DNA of 64,000 nucleotides from Clostridium sulfidigenes (GCF_000732635.1 NZ_JPMD01000027.1:1-64000); one strand, 5' to 3'; counted from the first letter of the stretch, positions 20,572 to 30,571 are shown. The notes: generated by a model not told the origin, from the letters alone. Program-made: numbers and translations.

Positions 20572-20964
20572 ATGGCAAAAGTTCAACATTTTGGAACAGG
20601 TAGAAGAAAGAAATCAGTTGCTAGAGTAAGACTTGTACCTGGTGAAGGTAAAGTTGTAATAAATAAAAGAGATATGGATAACTACTTTGGATTAGATACA
20701 TTAAAATTCATAGTTAACCAACCATTAGTATTAACAGGAACTAAAGACAAATTTGACGTTTTAGTTAATGTACACGGTGGTGGATACACAGGTCAAGCTG
20801 GAGCTATCAGACACGGAATATCAAGAGCTTTATTAAAAGCTGATGAGAGCTTAAGACCAGAACTTAAGAAAGCTGGATTCTTAACAAGAGACCCAAGAAT
20901 GAAAGAAAGAAAGAAATACGGTCTTAAAAAAGCAAGAAGAGCTTCTCAATTCTCAAAAAGATAG
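20572..20964 (+). CDS. rpsI: Small-subunit ribosomal protein S9
   Basis: 130 residues, beginning [18 protein letters not shown] and finishing with the P-site-reaching basic tail [14 protein letters not shown]. The central segment [20 protein letters not shown] is a family signature. A strong terminator lies 30 bp downstream. Confidence 0.98.
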   Translation: MAKVQHFGTGRRKKSVARVRLVPGEGKVVINKRDMDNYFGLDTLKFIVNQPLVLTGTKDKFDVLVNVHGGGYTGQAGAIRHGISRALLKADESLRPELKKAGFLTRDPRMKERKKYGLKKARRASQFSKR

Positions 20965-20995
20965 TATTTGTACATACAACTGTATGTTATATAAG

Positions 20996-21035
20996 AATAA
21001 GGAGTATATATTTACATATATACTCCTTATTTTTA
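20996..21035 (+). terminator. Terminator after rpsI
   Basis: A long AT-rich hairpin, AAGGAGTATATAT/ATATATACTCCTT, with a 4-nt loop runs into ATTTTTATTTT. Confidence 0.85.
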
Positions 21036-21133
21036 TTTTGTGTAAATTTTTTTAGGTAAACTCATTTTATATAATCATTAGTGCAGTTTAAGTTATAACA
21101 TTACTCATAAATAATATGTTTATAAAAAGTTAT

Positions 21134-21193
21134 GTTAAATTCGTGTTAAATATGTAAATAAGTATTAACATGTTTTTGATTATAGTGTATTAT
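21134..21193 (+). promoter_or_regulatory. Promoter with Pho-box-like direct repeats
   Basis: GTTAAAT occurs at 21134-21140 and again at 21145-21151, an 11-bp period typical of PhoP/PhoB binding repeats. A promoter follows: TTAACA (21165-21170) and TATTAT (21188-21193), 17 bp apart. The gene downstream is a phosphate symporter, which makes phosphate control plausible. The repeat is in AT-rich sequence, so this is moderate evidence. Confidence 0.5.
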
Positions 21194-21264
21194 TAATATG
21201 GAATTTTAATGGACAAAGAAAAAGTACATATTGTGGAATGAGATTTATTGTAGGAGGTAAATTG

Positions 21265-22890
21265 ATGTATAATATCATATTTTTGATTATTAACCTTTTA
21301 GGAGGATTAGGACTTTTTCTATATGGGATGAAGCTTATGGGGGATGGTCTTGAAAATGCAGCAGGAGATAAACTGAAGGGTATTTTTGACAGGATAACAT
21401 CTAATCCAGTGAAAGGTGTGCTAACAGGTACCATTGTCACTGCTATTATTCAAAGTAGTAGTGCTACTACAGTAATGGTTGTTGGATTTGTTAATGCAGG
21501 ACTTATGAATTTATATCAAGCAACATCTGTTATAATGGGAGCTAATATTGGTACTACAATAACAGCCCAATTAATAACATTTAAATTTGATGCTTTTGCA
21601 CCTGTATTTTTAGCCATTGGTGCAGTTATGATACTTTTTTGCAACAAAAGAAAAGTAAAAGAAGTGGGTCAAATTATCCTTGGATTTGGTATATTATTTT
21701 TAGGATTAAAACTTATGTCAAGTGCAATGTCACCGCTTAAGGACTCAGTATTCTTTACAAATTTAATACTAAAATTAGAAGGACATACTATATTAGGACT
21801 CTTAATAGGAATGATGATGACAGCTGTCCTTCAAAGTTCATCAGCTTCTACTGGTATACTAGTAGCCTTAGCATCTACAGGAAGCTTACCATTAACAGTA
21901 GCAATACCAATATTATTAGGTAATAACATTGGTACATGTGTAACAGCATTAATATCTAGCATAGGAACTTCAATAACGGCAAAAAAAGCAGCAGTTATTC
22001 ACTTGTTATTTAACCTTATAGGAGCTGTTATATTCTTAATTATCCCAGTTACATTCTTAGCTAATATAGTTTTATCAATAAGTCCAGATGTAGGTGCTGA
22101 AGCTATACCAAGACAAATAGCAAATGCACATACCTTATTTAATGTGGTAAATACATTACTATTACTTCCTTTAATTAAATATCTTGTTGCATTTGTTAAT
22201 AAGATAATTCCTGGTGAAGATGAAAAAGATGTACCAGGTGTAAAATATATAGACGAAAGATTGCTAGAGACTCCAGCAATAGCTTTTGGCCAAACAACTA
22301 ATGAAATAGTAAGAATGGGTGAGAAGGCAAAGGAAAATTTAAAAGTAGCTATGAATTCTTTTTTACAAGGAGATGAAGAGCTAATAAAGGTAGCATATAA
22401 TAATGAAAAGATAATTAATCTATTAGAACATGATATAACAAGATATCTAGTTAAGTTATCTAACTCAGATTTAGGTGACGAACAGAGAGCAGAACTAGCT
22501 GCATATTTCCATGTGGTAAATGATATTGAGCGTATAGGAGATCATGCAGAGAATATTGCAGATCTTGCTAGTGAGAGAATCACAAAAAGATTAAGTTTTT
22601 CTCCAGATGCTATGAATGAAATAAAAGGTATGTTTGACTATACTATAAGTGCAGTAGAAATGAGTATAGAGTGTTTTAAAAGTTATAATAGAGAAAAAGC
22701 AGCGGGGATAAGAGGAATAGAAGAAAGAATAGACTCCCTAGAAAAAGAACTAAGGGCATCACACATAAAAAGATTAAACACTGGTGTATGTAATGCTGTA
22801 GTGGGAACAATTTTCTTGGATTTGATAAGCAATTTAGAGAGAATAGGGGATCACTCAGTAAATATAGCTGAAATAATATATGAAAATTAA
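21265..22890 (+). CDS. Na+/phosphate symporter with PhoU-like tail
   Basis: 541 residues from ATG 21265 (AGGAGGT at 21252-21258; an upstream in-frame ATG at 21238 lacks a good site). The membrane part (about 1-310) contains the two inverted repeats of the Na/Pi-II family: QSSSATTVMVVGF with GANIGTT, and LQSSSASTGILVALA with LLGNNIGTC. From about residue 345 to the end is a helical PhoU-like domain (IERIGDHAENIADLA and LERIGDHSVNIAEI motifs). It should import phosphate with sodium and sense or gate through the PhoU-like part. Confidence 0.92.
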   Translation: MYNIIFLIINLLGGLGLFLYGMKLMGDGLENAAGDKLKGIFDRITSNPVKGVLTGTIVTAIIQSSSATTVMVVGFVNAGLMNLYQATSVIMGANIGTTITAQLITFKFDAFAPVFLAIGAVMILFCNKRKVKEVGQIILGFGILFLGLKLMSSAMSPLKDSVFFTNLILKLEGHTILGLLIGMMMTAVLQSSSASTGILVALASTGSLPLTVAIPILLGNNIGTCVTALISSIGTSITAKKAAVIHLLFNLIGAVIFLIIPVTFLANIVLSISPDVGAEAIPRQIANAHTLFNVVNTLLLLPLIKYLVAFVNKIIPGEDEKDVPGVKYIDERLLETPAIAFGQTTNEIVRMGEKAKENLKVAMNSFLQGDEELIKVAYNNEKIINLLEHDITRYLVKLSNSDLGDEQRAELAAYFHVVNDIERIGDHAENIADLASERITKRLSFSPDAMNEIKGMFDYTISAVEMSIECFKSYNREKAAGIRGIEERIDSLEKELRASHIKRLNTGVCNAVVGTIFLDLISNLERIGDHSVNIAEIIYEN

Positions 22891-22919
22891 AATTAATAGT
22901 ATTTTATAGCTTTTATGTT

Positions 22920-22957
22920 AAAAACCTTTTGGATAATGTGTATCCGAAAGGTTTTTA
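22920..22957 (+). terminator. Terminator after the phosphate symporter
   Basis: AAAACCTTTTGGATA pairs with TATCCGAAAGGTTTT (one T/G mismatch) around a 5-nt loop, followed by TTTTTATTAT. Confidence 0.8.
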
Positions 22958-23023
22958 TTATATAGGTAAAAGAATAATAGTATGAATTTATGAATAAGTA
23001 TAATTACAGAGTAATAAAAAAAG

Positions 23024-23752
23024 GTGGGGGGAACCATTAAGAATACTAAATTAATATCAATACTTACAGTAATTATTTTAGGATTCATATGCATGTCTGT
23101 AATTAATGTAAACAAGGTGGCTACAACTTATAAAAATGCTGAATCAGAACAAGAAAAAAATAAAATAATATTAATTGATCCAGGACACGGAGGAATAGAT
23201 GGAGGTGCTTCATCTAAGGATGGAACTACAGAAAAGGATATAAACCTAAATATCGGACTTCTATTAGGGGCAAATTTAAAAAGTCAAGGATATAAGGTTG
23301 AATTTACAAGAGCAGAGGATATAGGACTTTATACTGAAGGAAAATCAGTAAAAGAGAAAAAATATGAGGACTTAAATAAAAGAGTAAGTTTGAAGGAAGA
23401 AACAAAGTGTGACATATTTGTTAGTATACATCTAAATACATTTCCAGAATCATATTGTAAGGGTGCTCAGGTATGGTACTCAAATTATGAAGGAAGCGAA
23501 AGGTTAGCAAATATTATGCAGGGTACATTAAAAGATAAATTGGACCAGTCCAATAAGAGAAAAGCAAAGGCTGCAGGCACTCAATATAAAGTACTGAGAG
23601 GTAATGATAATATGGCAGGAGTCATTGTAGAGTGTGGATTTCTAAGTAATCCTGAAGAATCACAAAAGTTAAAGGATGAAGAATATCAAAAGAAAATTGC
23701 AGATGCATTGGCTGAATCTATCAGCATTTACTTGAAAGAAGGAGCAAATTAA
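23024..23752 (+). CDS. cwlD: N-acetylmuramoyl-L-alanine amidase, CwlD-like
   Basis: About 240 residues: an N-terminal membrane/signal segment (residues about 10-30), then an Amidase_3 domain. Zinc-site segments LIDPGHGGIDGGAS, the glutamate after it, VSIHLNTF and the catalytic-region VECGFLSNPEE are present. CwlD removes the peptide from muramic acid so that PdaA can form the spore cortex lactam; a single-domain membrane-anchored amidase fits this. The start is unclear: GTG 23024 overlaps the only purine-rich site (AAGGTGGGGGGA), while the codon properly spaced from it is ATT at 23036. Confidence 0.85.
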   Translation: MGGTIKNTKLISILTVIILGFICMSVINVNKVATTYKNAESEQEKNKIILIDPGHGGIDGGASSKDGTTEKDINLNIGLLLGANLKSQGYKVEFTRAEDIGLYTEGKSVKEKKYEDLNKRVSLKEETKCDIFVSIHLNTFPESYCKGAQVWYSNYEGSERLANIMQGTLKDKLDQSNKRKAKAAGTQYKVLRGNDNMAGVIVECGFLSNPEESQKLKDEEYQKKIADALAESISIYLKEGAN

Positions 23753-23755
23753 AGA

Positions 23756-23793
23756 TAAGAGCCTACTTTTTCTATAAAAGGTGGGCTCTTTAT
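23756..23793 (+). terminator. Terminator after cwlD
   Basis: AAGAGCCTACTTTT and AAAAGGTGGGCTCTT form a stem with one G-U pair and a 5-nt loop, then TTATAG. The U-tract is short. Confidence 0.65.
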
Positions 23794-23814
23794 AGAATAT
23801 ACAAAAATGTGAAA

Positions 23815-23843
23815 TTGCAAATGATTAGTCCATATGATATTAT
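23815..23843 (+). promoter_or_regulatory. Promoter of the GntR-glutamate mutase operon
   Basis: TTGCAA (23815-23820) and TATTAT (23838-23843) lie 17 bp apart, about 50 bp before the regulator gene. No separate promoter can be placed in the 17 bp between the regulator and the mutase S gene, so this one likely serves the mutase genes too. Confidence 0.6.
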
Positions 23844-23893
23844 GATTAAGGATTGGATTAAGCCATTGGTCCAAAGGGTCAGGAGATGAGATT

Positions 23894-24865
23894 TTGAACA
23901 TTACAATTGATAAAAAAAATGGGATACCTCTCTATATCCAAGTAAAAAAACAAATAATGCATCTTATAAAAGATGGAACTTTGAGAGTTGGAAGTAAGAT
24001 GCCTACAGAAAGAGAATTGTCTCAAGAGTTAGTAGTTAGTAGAAATACCATTAGCGCTGCCTATAATGAACTAGAAGCTAAGGGAGTATTAAAATCTATT
24101 CGAGGAAAAGGAACTTTTGTAGCAGAAGAAGTAGTATCATGGCAAAGTTATGATAGCAGAAGAAAGATAAATAAATTTGTGGATTTAGCTCTAGAAGAAG
24201 CTTTAGAATGTGGTATAGATCCAGATGATTTTTTAGATATAGTAACAAATAGGGTTAGTGAGAAAAAGGATGTTATGAATAAAGTTACTTCAGCATTTGT
24301 AGAATGTAATATTGAGCAAGCCAGAATGTTTAGTAAAGAAATAACATCAATAACAAGTATGAATACGATACCATTTACTTTAACGGACTTAGAAAAAATG
24401 AGTGATGACACAAAGGACAAGCTTTCGACTTGTGAAGTAATTATATCACCTTTCAATCATGTAAATGATGTAGATGGATTTTTAAAAGGCTTTAACAAGG
24501 AAATACTAGGAGTAGCAGTAAGCCCTAATCTAGAATCCATTGTAAGAATCGCTAGACATCCTTCAGGAACAAAATTTACTTTTATTTGTTTATCTGAAGA
24601 GTTTATATTTAAAATTAAGTCAGCACTTGATAATGCGGGTCTTTCAGATTTATCAGTTGAGTATTTTAGTATAACTGAAGAAGCTAAATTAAAACGCATA
24701 ATTGATAAATCGGAGGTACTAATAGTAACTCCAGGTAGATATAAGGATGTTTGTAAGCTTAACCATGAAAATAAAGAGCTTATAGAATTTTCTTACAACT
24801 TAGACTCTACATCAGTGAAGGCGCTTAAGTCAAAAATTGTAGAATTAAAGTATCAAAAAAATTAA
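23894..24865 (+). CDS. GntR-family transcriptional regulator
   Basis: 323 residues, TTG start (23894) after AGGAGATGAG. The N-terminal 75 residues are a winged helix of the GntR type: [39 protein letters not shown], then [17 protein letters not shown]. The remaining 240 residues do not look like an aminotransferase (so not MocR) and lack the UTRA pattern; I do not recognise the effector domain. Only 17 bp separate it from the glutamate mutase S gene, so it is likely the local regulator of glutamate fermentation. The ligand is unknown. Confidence 0.85.
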   Translation: MNITIDKKNGIPLYIQVKKQIMHLIKDGTLRVGSKMPTERELSQELVVSRNTISAAYNELEAKGVLKSIRGKGTFVAEEVVSWQSYDSRRKINKFVDLALEEALECGIDPDDFLDIVTNRVSEKKDVMNKVTSAFVECNIEQARMFSKEITSITSMNTIPFTLTDLEKMSDDTKDKLSTCEVIISPFNHVNDVDGFLKGFNKEILGVAVSPNLESIVRIARHPSGTKFTFICLSEEFIFKIKSALDNAGLSDLSVEYFSITEEAKLKRIIDKSEVLIVTPGRYKDVCKLNHENKELIEFSYNLDSTSVKALKSKIVELKYQKN

Positions 24866-24882
24866 TTCAGGAGGAATTAAAA

Positions 24883-25296
24883 ATGGAAAAGAAGACATTA
24901 GTTCTTGGTGTTATTGGAGCAGATTGTCATGCTGTAGGTAACAAAATCATGGATTATGCATTAACAGAAGCAGGGTTTGAAGTTATCAATATTGGTGTAC
25001 TATCACCACAAGAAGACTTTATAAATGCTGCAGTGGAAACAAATGCTGATGCAATAATTGTTTCTTCTCTTTATGGACATGGAGAGATTGACTGTAGAGG
25101 CTTAAGAGAAAAGTGTGATGAATCAGGATTAAAAGATATCCTTATCTATGTTGGTGGTAACATAGTTGTAGGTAAACAAGATTGGGATGAGGTTTATTCA
25201 AGATTTAAAGCAATGGGCTTTAATAGAGTTTACCCACCAGGAACAAGTATAGACACTACTATACATGACTTGAAAGAGGATTTAGGAATAGAATAG
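24883..25296 (+). CDS. glmS: Methylaspartate mutase (glutamate mutase) small subunit, B12-binding
   Basis: 137 residues, the same length as the C. tetanomorphum/C. cochlearium subunit. The cobalamin-binding motif DxHxxG is present as Asp14, His16 and Gly19 ([11 protein letters not shown]), followed by the SLYGHGE and VGGNIVVGK loops of the Rossmann-like fold. It binds the coenzyme B12 lower axial ligand position and joins subunit E to rearrange L-glutamate to (2S,3S)-3-methylaspartate. Also called mutS. This symbol clashes with the unrelated glucosamine synthase glmS at 58593. Confidence 0.96.
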   Translation: MEKKTLVLGVIGADCHAVGNKIMDYALTEAGFEVINIGVLSPQEDFINAAVETNADAIIVSSLYGHGEIDCRGLREKCDESGLKDILIYVGGNIVVGKQDWDEVYSRFKAMGFNRVYPPGTSIDTTIHDLKEDLGIE

Positions 25297-25364
25297 ACAT
25301 AAGCACATAAACTAACTAAAGTAGATTTTACTTGGAGTTTTAATAGAGAGCTGGAGTGATTTAA

Positions 25365-26759
25365 ATGAATGCATATTTACTTTTAGACTTTGGTAGTACT
25401 TATACCAAATTGACTGCAGTAGATATAGATAATGAAGAAATATTAGCTACAGCCAAGGACATAACAACTATCGAAGATGATATAATGATAGGATTTAATA
25501 AAGCTTATGATAAGCTAATGAATAAGCTAGAAGGTAAAGAAGTAAATTTTGTTGAAAAGCTTGCTTGTTCATCTGCAGCTGGAGGCTTAAAGATGGTTGC
25601 AATTGGGCTTGTGCCAGATCTTACAGCAGAAGCTGCTAAGAGAGCTGCTTTAGGAGCAGGAGCTCGAGTTATAAAAGTATATAGTTATGAATTAACTAAG
25701 GATGAAGTATTAGAGATAAAAAATTCTGATGTAGATATAATTCTTTTAGCCGGTGGTACTAATGGAGGAAATAAACAATGTATTCTACATAATGCAAAGA
25801 TGCTAGTAGATTTAGATGTTAATCTTCCTATAGTTGTTGCTGGAAACAAAAGTGCTAATGATGAAATAAAAGAATTATTTCAAAAAGCTGGATTCTATTT
25901 CAGCATAACAGAAAATGTTATGCCTCAATTAAATGCTTTAAATGTGGAACCAGCAAGAGAAGAAATAAGAAAAGTATTTATGGATAGGATAACTGATGCA
26001 AAAGGACTATCCAACGCAGAAAATTATATAAATGGTATACTAATGCCTACACCAGCAGCTGTACTTAAAGCAGCTAGAGTGTTGGGAGAAGGCACCGATG
26101 AAGAAGAAGGTATTGGAGACTTAATCATTGTTGATATAGGTGGAGCTACTACTGATGTACACTCTATAGGATATGGAGAGCCAACAAAGGGTGGAGTAAA
26201 TATGAAGGGGTTAGAGGAACCTTTTGCAAAAAGAACTGTAGAAGGTGACTTAGGTATGAGATATTCAGCTGTGTCTCTTTGGGAAGCAGCAGGTAGTAGA
26301 AAGCTTAGAGCATACTTAAATGATAAAGATAGAAAAATACAAATTGAAGAAAGATGTAAATATAGGAATAGCAATATTAAAATGGTACCTGAAACAGATG
26401 AAGATATAAAATTTGATGAAGCTATGGCAAAGGCAGCTACAGAACTTTCTATGGAAAGACACTGTGGCACTGTTGAATGCATATACACTCCAATGGGAGC
26501 TGTATATAATCAATTAGGAAAAGATCTTATGGATGTAAAATATATGATTGGCACAGGTGGCGTTTTAGTTCATAGCGAACATCCAGGTGAAATATTGAAA
26601 GCAGGAACCTTTGATAAAGAAAATGCTACTTCTTTAAGACCTAGAAATCCAAAAACTTTAATAGACAAAACTTATATATTATCATCAATGGGTCTGTTAG
26701 CTCAGGATTATCCTGACAAAGCAATAAGAATAATGAAAAAATATTTAGTGGAAGTGTAA
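25365..26759 (+). CDS. glmL: Glutamate mutase reactivating factor GlmL/MutL
   Basis: 464 residues of the ASKHA (actin/Hsp70-like ATPase) superfamily. Phosphate-binding motifs LLDFGSTYTKLTAVDI at the N-terminus and IIVDIGGATTDVHSIG near residue 255 are visible, and LLAGGTNGG is a third loop. It lies between the S and E subunit genes as in C. tetanomorphum, and is thought to exchange damaged cobalamin on the mutase with ATP hydrolysis. A 68-nt gap separates it from the S subunit gene. Confidence 0.93.
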   Translation: MNAYLLLDFGSTYTKLTAVDIDNEEILATAKDITTIEDDIMIGFNKAYDKLMNKLEGKEVNFVEKLACSSAAGGLKMVAIGLVPDLTAEAAKRAALGAGARVIKVYSYELTKDEVLEIKNSDVDIILLAGGTNGGNKQCILHNAKMLVDLDVNLPIVVAGNKSANDEIKELFQKAGFYFSITENVMPQLNALNVEPAREEIRKVFMDRITDAKGLSNAENYINGILMPTPAAVLKAARVLGEGTDEEEGIGDLIIVDIGGATTDVHSIGYGEPTKGGVNMKGLEEPFAKRTVEGDLGMRYSAVSLWEAAGSRKLRAYLNDKDRKIQIEERCKYRNSNIKMVPETDEDIKFDEAMAKAATELSMERHCGTVECIYTPMGAVYNQLGKDLMDVKYMIGTGGVLVHSEHPGEILKAGTFDKENATSLRPRNPKTLIDKTYILSSMGLLAQDYPDKAIRIMKKYLVEV

Positions 26760-26780
26760 ATCACTAGGAGGTAAATTAAA

Positions 26781-28235
26781 GTGGAACTAAAAAACAAAAA
26801 GTGGACCGAGGAAGAGTTTTTTAAGACAAGAGAAGAGGTTTTAGCACAATGGCCAACAGGTAAAGAAGTAGATTTACAGGAGGCTATAGACTACAACAAA
26901 AAAATTCCAGCACACAAGAACTTTGCTAAAAAATTAATGGAAGCAAAGGAAGCGGGCATAACATTAGCTCAACCTAGGGCCGGTGTAGCTTTATTAGATA
27001 GCCACATAGAATTACTAAACTACTTAGACAAAGAAGGTGGAGCGGATCTTCTACCATCAACAATAGATAGTTACACAAGACAAAATAGATATGAAGAATG
27101 TGAAGTTGGGATACAAGAAAGTATAAAAGCTAGAAGATCACTTTTAAATGGATTTCCAGGGGTTAACCACGGGGTTAAAGGATGTAGACAAGTATTTGAA
27201 TCTGTTAACTTACCATTAGAATCAAGACACGGTACTCCAGATGGTAGATTACTTGCAGAAATTACTCATGCATCAGGTTGGACATCAAATGAAGGTGGCG
27301 GTATATCATACAATATACCATATGCTAAAAGTGTTACTCTAGAAAAAACTATTCTTGATTGGCAATATTGTGATAGATTAGTAGGTTTCTATGAAGAGCA
27401 AGGTATATCTATTAATAGAGAGCCATTTGGTCCATTAACAGGGACTTTAGTACCACCAAGTACATCTAATGCCGTTGCAATAGTAGAAGCATTACTTGCA
27501 GCAGAACAAGGTGTTAAGAATATTACTGTTGGATATGGTCAGTGTGGTAACTTAATACAAGACGTAGCAGCAATTAGAGCTCTTGAAGAGCAGTGTAGCG
27601 ATTACTTAAGAGCGTATGGTTATGGTGATGTTTACCTAACAACAGTATTCCATCAATGGATGGGAGGTTTCCCAGCTGATGAAGCTAAGGCTTTTGGTGT
27701 TATATCTACTGGAGCAGCAGCTGCAGCATTAGCAGGAGCTACAAAAGTTATAGTTAAAACTCCACATGAAGCTATAGGTATACCAACAAAAGAAGCAAAT
27801 GCTCAAGGTATAAGAGCAACTAAAATGACTTTAAACTTATTAAAAGGTCAACAAATGCACTTATCTGATGAACTTAGAACTGAAATTGCTATAATTAAAG
27901 CTGAAACAAGATGCATGGTAGATAAGTTATACGAAGTAGGAAACGGTGACTTAGCGAAAGGTGCTGTTAAAGGCTTTGATATGGGAGTTATAGATATTCC
28001 ATTTGCACCAAGTAAATATAACGCTGGTAAAATGATGCCTGCAAGAGATAATAATGGAGCAGTAAGATATCTTAAATTTGGAAATGTTCCATTTACAGCA
28101 GAGCTTAAAGCTTTCAATATGAAAAAACTAGACGAAAGAGGAAAATACGAAAATCGTCCAGTTGGATTCCAAATGACAATAGATGATATATTTGCTGTAG
28201 GAAAAGGAAAGCTTGTTGGAAGACCAGAAAAATAA
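26781..28235 (+). CDS. glmE: Methylaspartate mutase (glutamate mutase) large subunit E
   Basis: 484 residues, GTG start at 26781 with AGGAGG upstream. A TIM-barrel subunit that performs the carbon-skeleton radical rearrangement. The substrate-clamping arginines known from C. cochlearium fall at the same positions here: Arg66 (AQPRAGV), Arg100 (DSYTRQN) and Arg149 (LESRHGT), and Glu171 (SNEGGG) is also present. All catalytic residues I could place are intact, so the enzyme should be active with the S subunit at 24883. Confidence 0.97.
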   Translation: MELKNKKWTEEEFFKTREEVLAQWPTGKEVDLQEAIDYNKKIPAHKNFAKKLMEAKEAGITLAQPRAGVALLDSHIELLNYLDKEGGADLLPSTIDSYTRQNRYEECEVGIQESIKARRSLLNGFPGVNHGVKGCRQVFESVNLPLESRHGTPDGRLLAEITHASGWTSNEGGGISYNIPYAKSVTLEKTILDWQYCDRLVGFYEEQGISINREPFGPLTGTLVPPSTSNAVAIVEALLAAEQGVKNITVGYGQCGNLIQDVAAIRALEEQCSDYLRAYGYGDVYLTTVFHQWMGGFPADEAKAFGVISTGAAAAALAGATKVIVKTPHEAIGIPTKEANAQGIRATKMTLNLLKGQQMHLSDELRTEIAIIKAETRCMVDKLYEVGNGDLAKGAVKGFDMGVIDIPFAPSKYNAGKMMPARDNNGAVRYLKFGNVPFTAELKAFNMKKLDERGKYENRPVGFQMTIDDIFAVGKGKLVGRPEK

Positions 28236-28306
28236 CATTTATAATTTATAAGCTAACAATAAACTAATATAAAATTCTTAAATTATAGAAAGCAAGGTGT
28301 ATTTAA

Positions 28307-29551
28307 ATGAAAATTGTTGATGTAGTATGTTCTGCAGGAAGAACTGGATTTTATTTTGATGACCAAAGAGCAATAAAAGCTGGAGCTGGTCATGATGGAT
28401 TTACTTATATTGGAGAGCCAGTAACTGAAGGATTTACATCTATAAGACAAGCAGGAGAATCTATATCTGTAATGTTAATACTTGAAGATGGTCAAGTAGC
28501 ACACGGTGATTGTGCAGCTGTTCAATATTCAGGAGCAGGTGGACGTGATCCATTATTCTTAGCTAAAGATTTCATACCAGTTATAGAAAAGGAAATAGCA
28601 CCAAAACTTATAGGTAGAGAATTAACTAACTTTAAATGTTTAGCTGAAGAATTTGATAAAATGTTGGTAAATGGAAAAAGACTTCATACAGCTATAAGAT
28701 ATGGAGTAACTCAAGCTATCCTTGATGGTGTAGCAAAAGCTAAAAAAGTTACTATGGCTGAAGTGGTAAGAGATGAATATAATACTGGAGTAGAAATTAA
28801 TAGAATTCCTATATTTACTCAATCAGGAGATGACAGATACAACAACGCTGATAAGATGATTATCAAGGGAGCAGATGTTTTACCTCATGCTTTAATAAAC
28901 AATGTAGAAGAGAAATTAGGCTTAAAGGGCGAAAAACTTCTTGAATATGTTAAATGGTTAAGTGATAGGGTTTTAAAATTAAGAACTAGTGAAGACTATA
29001 ACCCAATATTCCATATAGATGTTTATGGAACTATAGGAGTTGCATTTGATTGTGATACAAAAGCAATGGCAGACTACATAGCAACATTAGAAGAGGCTGC
29101 TAAACCATTTAAATTAAGAATAGAAGGACCAATGGATGTAGAGCATAGAGAAAGACAAATGGAAGCATTAAAAGAGCTAACAGATGAACTTGATAATAGA
29201 AATATCAATGTAGAATTAGTTGCAGATGAATGGTGTAATACTTATGAAGACGTAGCATTCTTTGCAGATAACAACTCAGGACATATGCTTCAAATAAAAA
29301 CTCCAGATCTTGGAGGAGTAAATAATACAATAGAAGCTATATTGTATTGTAAGAAGAAAAAGGTTGGAGCTTACTGTGGAGGAACATGTAACGAAACAAA
29401 TAGATCAGCAGAAGTTTGCACTAACATTGCTATGGCTTGTGGAGCAGACCAATGCTTAGCTAAACCAGGTATGGGTGTTGATGAAGGTTACATGATAGTG
29501 AACAATGAAATGAATAGGGTTGTTGCCTTAGTAAATAGAAGAAATAAATAA
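28307..29551 (+). CDS. mal: Methylaspartate ammonia-lyase
   Basis: 414 residues of the enolase superfamily; converts 3-methylaspartate to mesaconate and ammonia. Catalytic residues known from the C. tetanomorphum enzyme are at the same numbers: His194 (VLPHALI) and Lys331 (LQIKTPD), and magnesium ligands Asp238 (FHIDVY), Glu273 (RIEGPMD) and Asp307 (LVADEWC). It lies 71 bp after glmE and is followed by a terminator at 29569, which separates it from the next pathway genes. Confidence 0.97.
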   Translation: MKIVDVVCSAGRTGFYFDDQRAIKAGAGHDGFTYIGEPVTEGFTSIRQAGESISVMLILEDGQVAHGDCAAVQYSGAGGRDPLFLAKDFIPVIEKEIAPKLIGRELTNFKCLAEEFDKMLVNGKRLHTAIRYGVTQAILDGVAKAKKVTMAEVVRDEYNTGVEINRIPIFTQSGDDRYNNADKMIIKGADVLPHALINNVEEKLGLKGEKLLEYVKWLSDRVLKLRTSEDYNPIFHIDVYGTIGVAFDCDTKAMADYIATLEEAAKPFKLRIEGPMDVEHRERQMEALKELTDELDNRNINVELVADEWCNTYEDVAFFADNNSGHMLQIKTPDLGGVNNTIEAILYCKKKKVGAYCGGTCNETNRSAEVCTNIAMACGADQCLAKPGMGVDEGYMIVNNEMNRVVALVNRRNK

Positions 29552-29568
29552 TACATTAGGTATATAGT

Positions 29569-29601
29569 AAAAAGGCGGTTTAATTAAAACTGCCTTTTTA
29601 C
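29569..29601 (+). terminator. Terminator between mal and the mesaconase genes
   Basis: AAAAAGGCGGTTT and AAACTGCCTTTTT form a hairpin with one G-U pair and a 4-5-nt loop ending in a U-rich arm. It divides the methylaspartate pathway into two transcription units or reduces read-through. Confidence 0.75.
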
Positions 29602-29712
29602 TTATAATAATTATAAAAATGAGATATATTATTCATGGGATTTAAATTAAACTGTATTAGTAAATTAATATTGAAATAATATATTTAATCAATGAGTTTA
29701 GGAGGATTATAT

Positions 29713-30555
29713 ATGAGAGAAATTAAAGTTTCACAGATAACAGAAGCTATAAGAAAACTATGTATAGATGCAAATTACTATCTAGGTAGTGATATTAAAA
29801 ACAGACTTATAAAATCTCATGAGGAAGAAGATTGGGATATTGCAAAGGGAATATTAAACAAAATATTAGTTAATGCTGATATAGCTAAAAATGAAGATAT
29901 GCCTATGTGTCAAGATACTGGTGTGGCATGTGTATTTATAGAAATAGGTCAAGAGGTTCAGGTAGTTGGAGGAGCCCTAGAAGATGCAATTAATGAAGGG
30001 GTTAGACAAGGATATAAGGATGGATACCTAAGAAAATCTGTAGTTAAGGATCCCTTAGATAGAGTAAATACAAAGGATAATACTCCAGCTATGATCTACT
30101 ATAATATAGTTCCAGGAGATAAGTTAAAAATCACTGTGGCACCTAAAGGCTTTGGTTCTGAAAATATGAGTCAAATAAAAATGTTAAAACCTTCTGATGG
30201 ACTTCAAGGTGTTAAAGATTTTATAATAAAAGTAGTTAAGGAAGCGGGTCCGAATCCATGTCCACCAATAATTGTTGGAGTAGGAATTGGAGGAACCTTT
30301 GATAAGGCTGCAACAATTGCTAAAAAAGCACTTATAAGATCCATAGATGTAAGAAATGAAAATCCATTCTACGCAGAGTTAGAAGAGGAACTAGTAACTA
30401 TGATAAATGAACTAGGTATAGGGCCTCAAGGATTTGGTGGTAAAACAACAGCATTAGCTGTAAATATAGAAACATATCCAACTCATATTGCAGGCCTTCC
30501 AGTAGCTGTAAATATTAATTGTCATGCTACAAGACATGCAGAAATAGAGCTATAA
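29713..30555 (+). CDS. Mesaconase / class I fumarase-type hydratase, alpha subunit
   Basis: 280 residues from ATG 29713 (AGGAGG at 29700-29705; the earlier in-frame ATG at 29692 precedes that site). It matches the N-terminal, Fe-S-binding part of class I hydro-lyases: MPMCQDTGVACVFIE, PCPPIIVGVGIGGTFDKAA and PQGFGGKTTALAVNIE, with Cys in the first two for the 4Fe-4S cluster. Between mal and citramalate lyase genes its substrate is most probably mesaconate, hydrated to (S)-citramalate, although fumarate hydratase activity is also expected for the family. Confidence 0.88.
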   Translation: MREIKVSQITEAIRKLCIDANYYLGSDIKNRLIKSHEEEDWDIAKGILNKILVNADIAKNEDMPMCQDTGVACVFIEIGQEVQVVGGALEDAINEGVRQGYKDGYLRKSVVKDPLDRVNTKDNTPAMIYYNIVPGDKLKITVAPKGFGSENMSQIKMLKPSDGLQGVKDFIIKVVKEAGPNPCPPIIVGVGIGGTFDKAATIAKKALIRSIDVRNENPFYAELEEELVTMINELGIGPQGFGGKTTALAVNIETYPTHIAGLPVAVNINCHATRHAEIEL

Positions 30556-30571
30556 TTAGGGGGTAAGGTTT

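Noticed and set aside
24883-25296. The mutS/glmS label read as DNA mismatch repair or glucosamine synthase
   Set aside because: The 137-residue product has the B12-binding DxHxxG motif and lies in the glutamate mutase operon; it is unrelated to either of those proteins.
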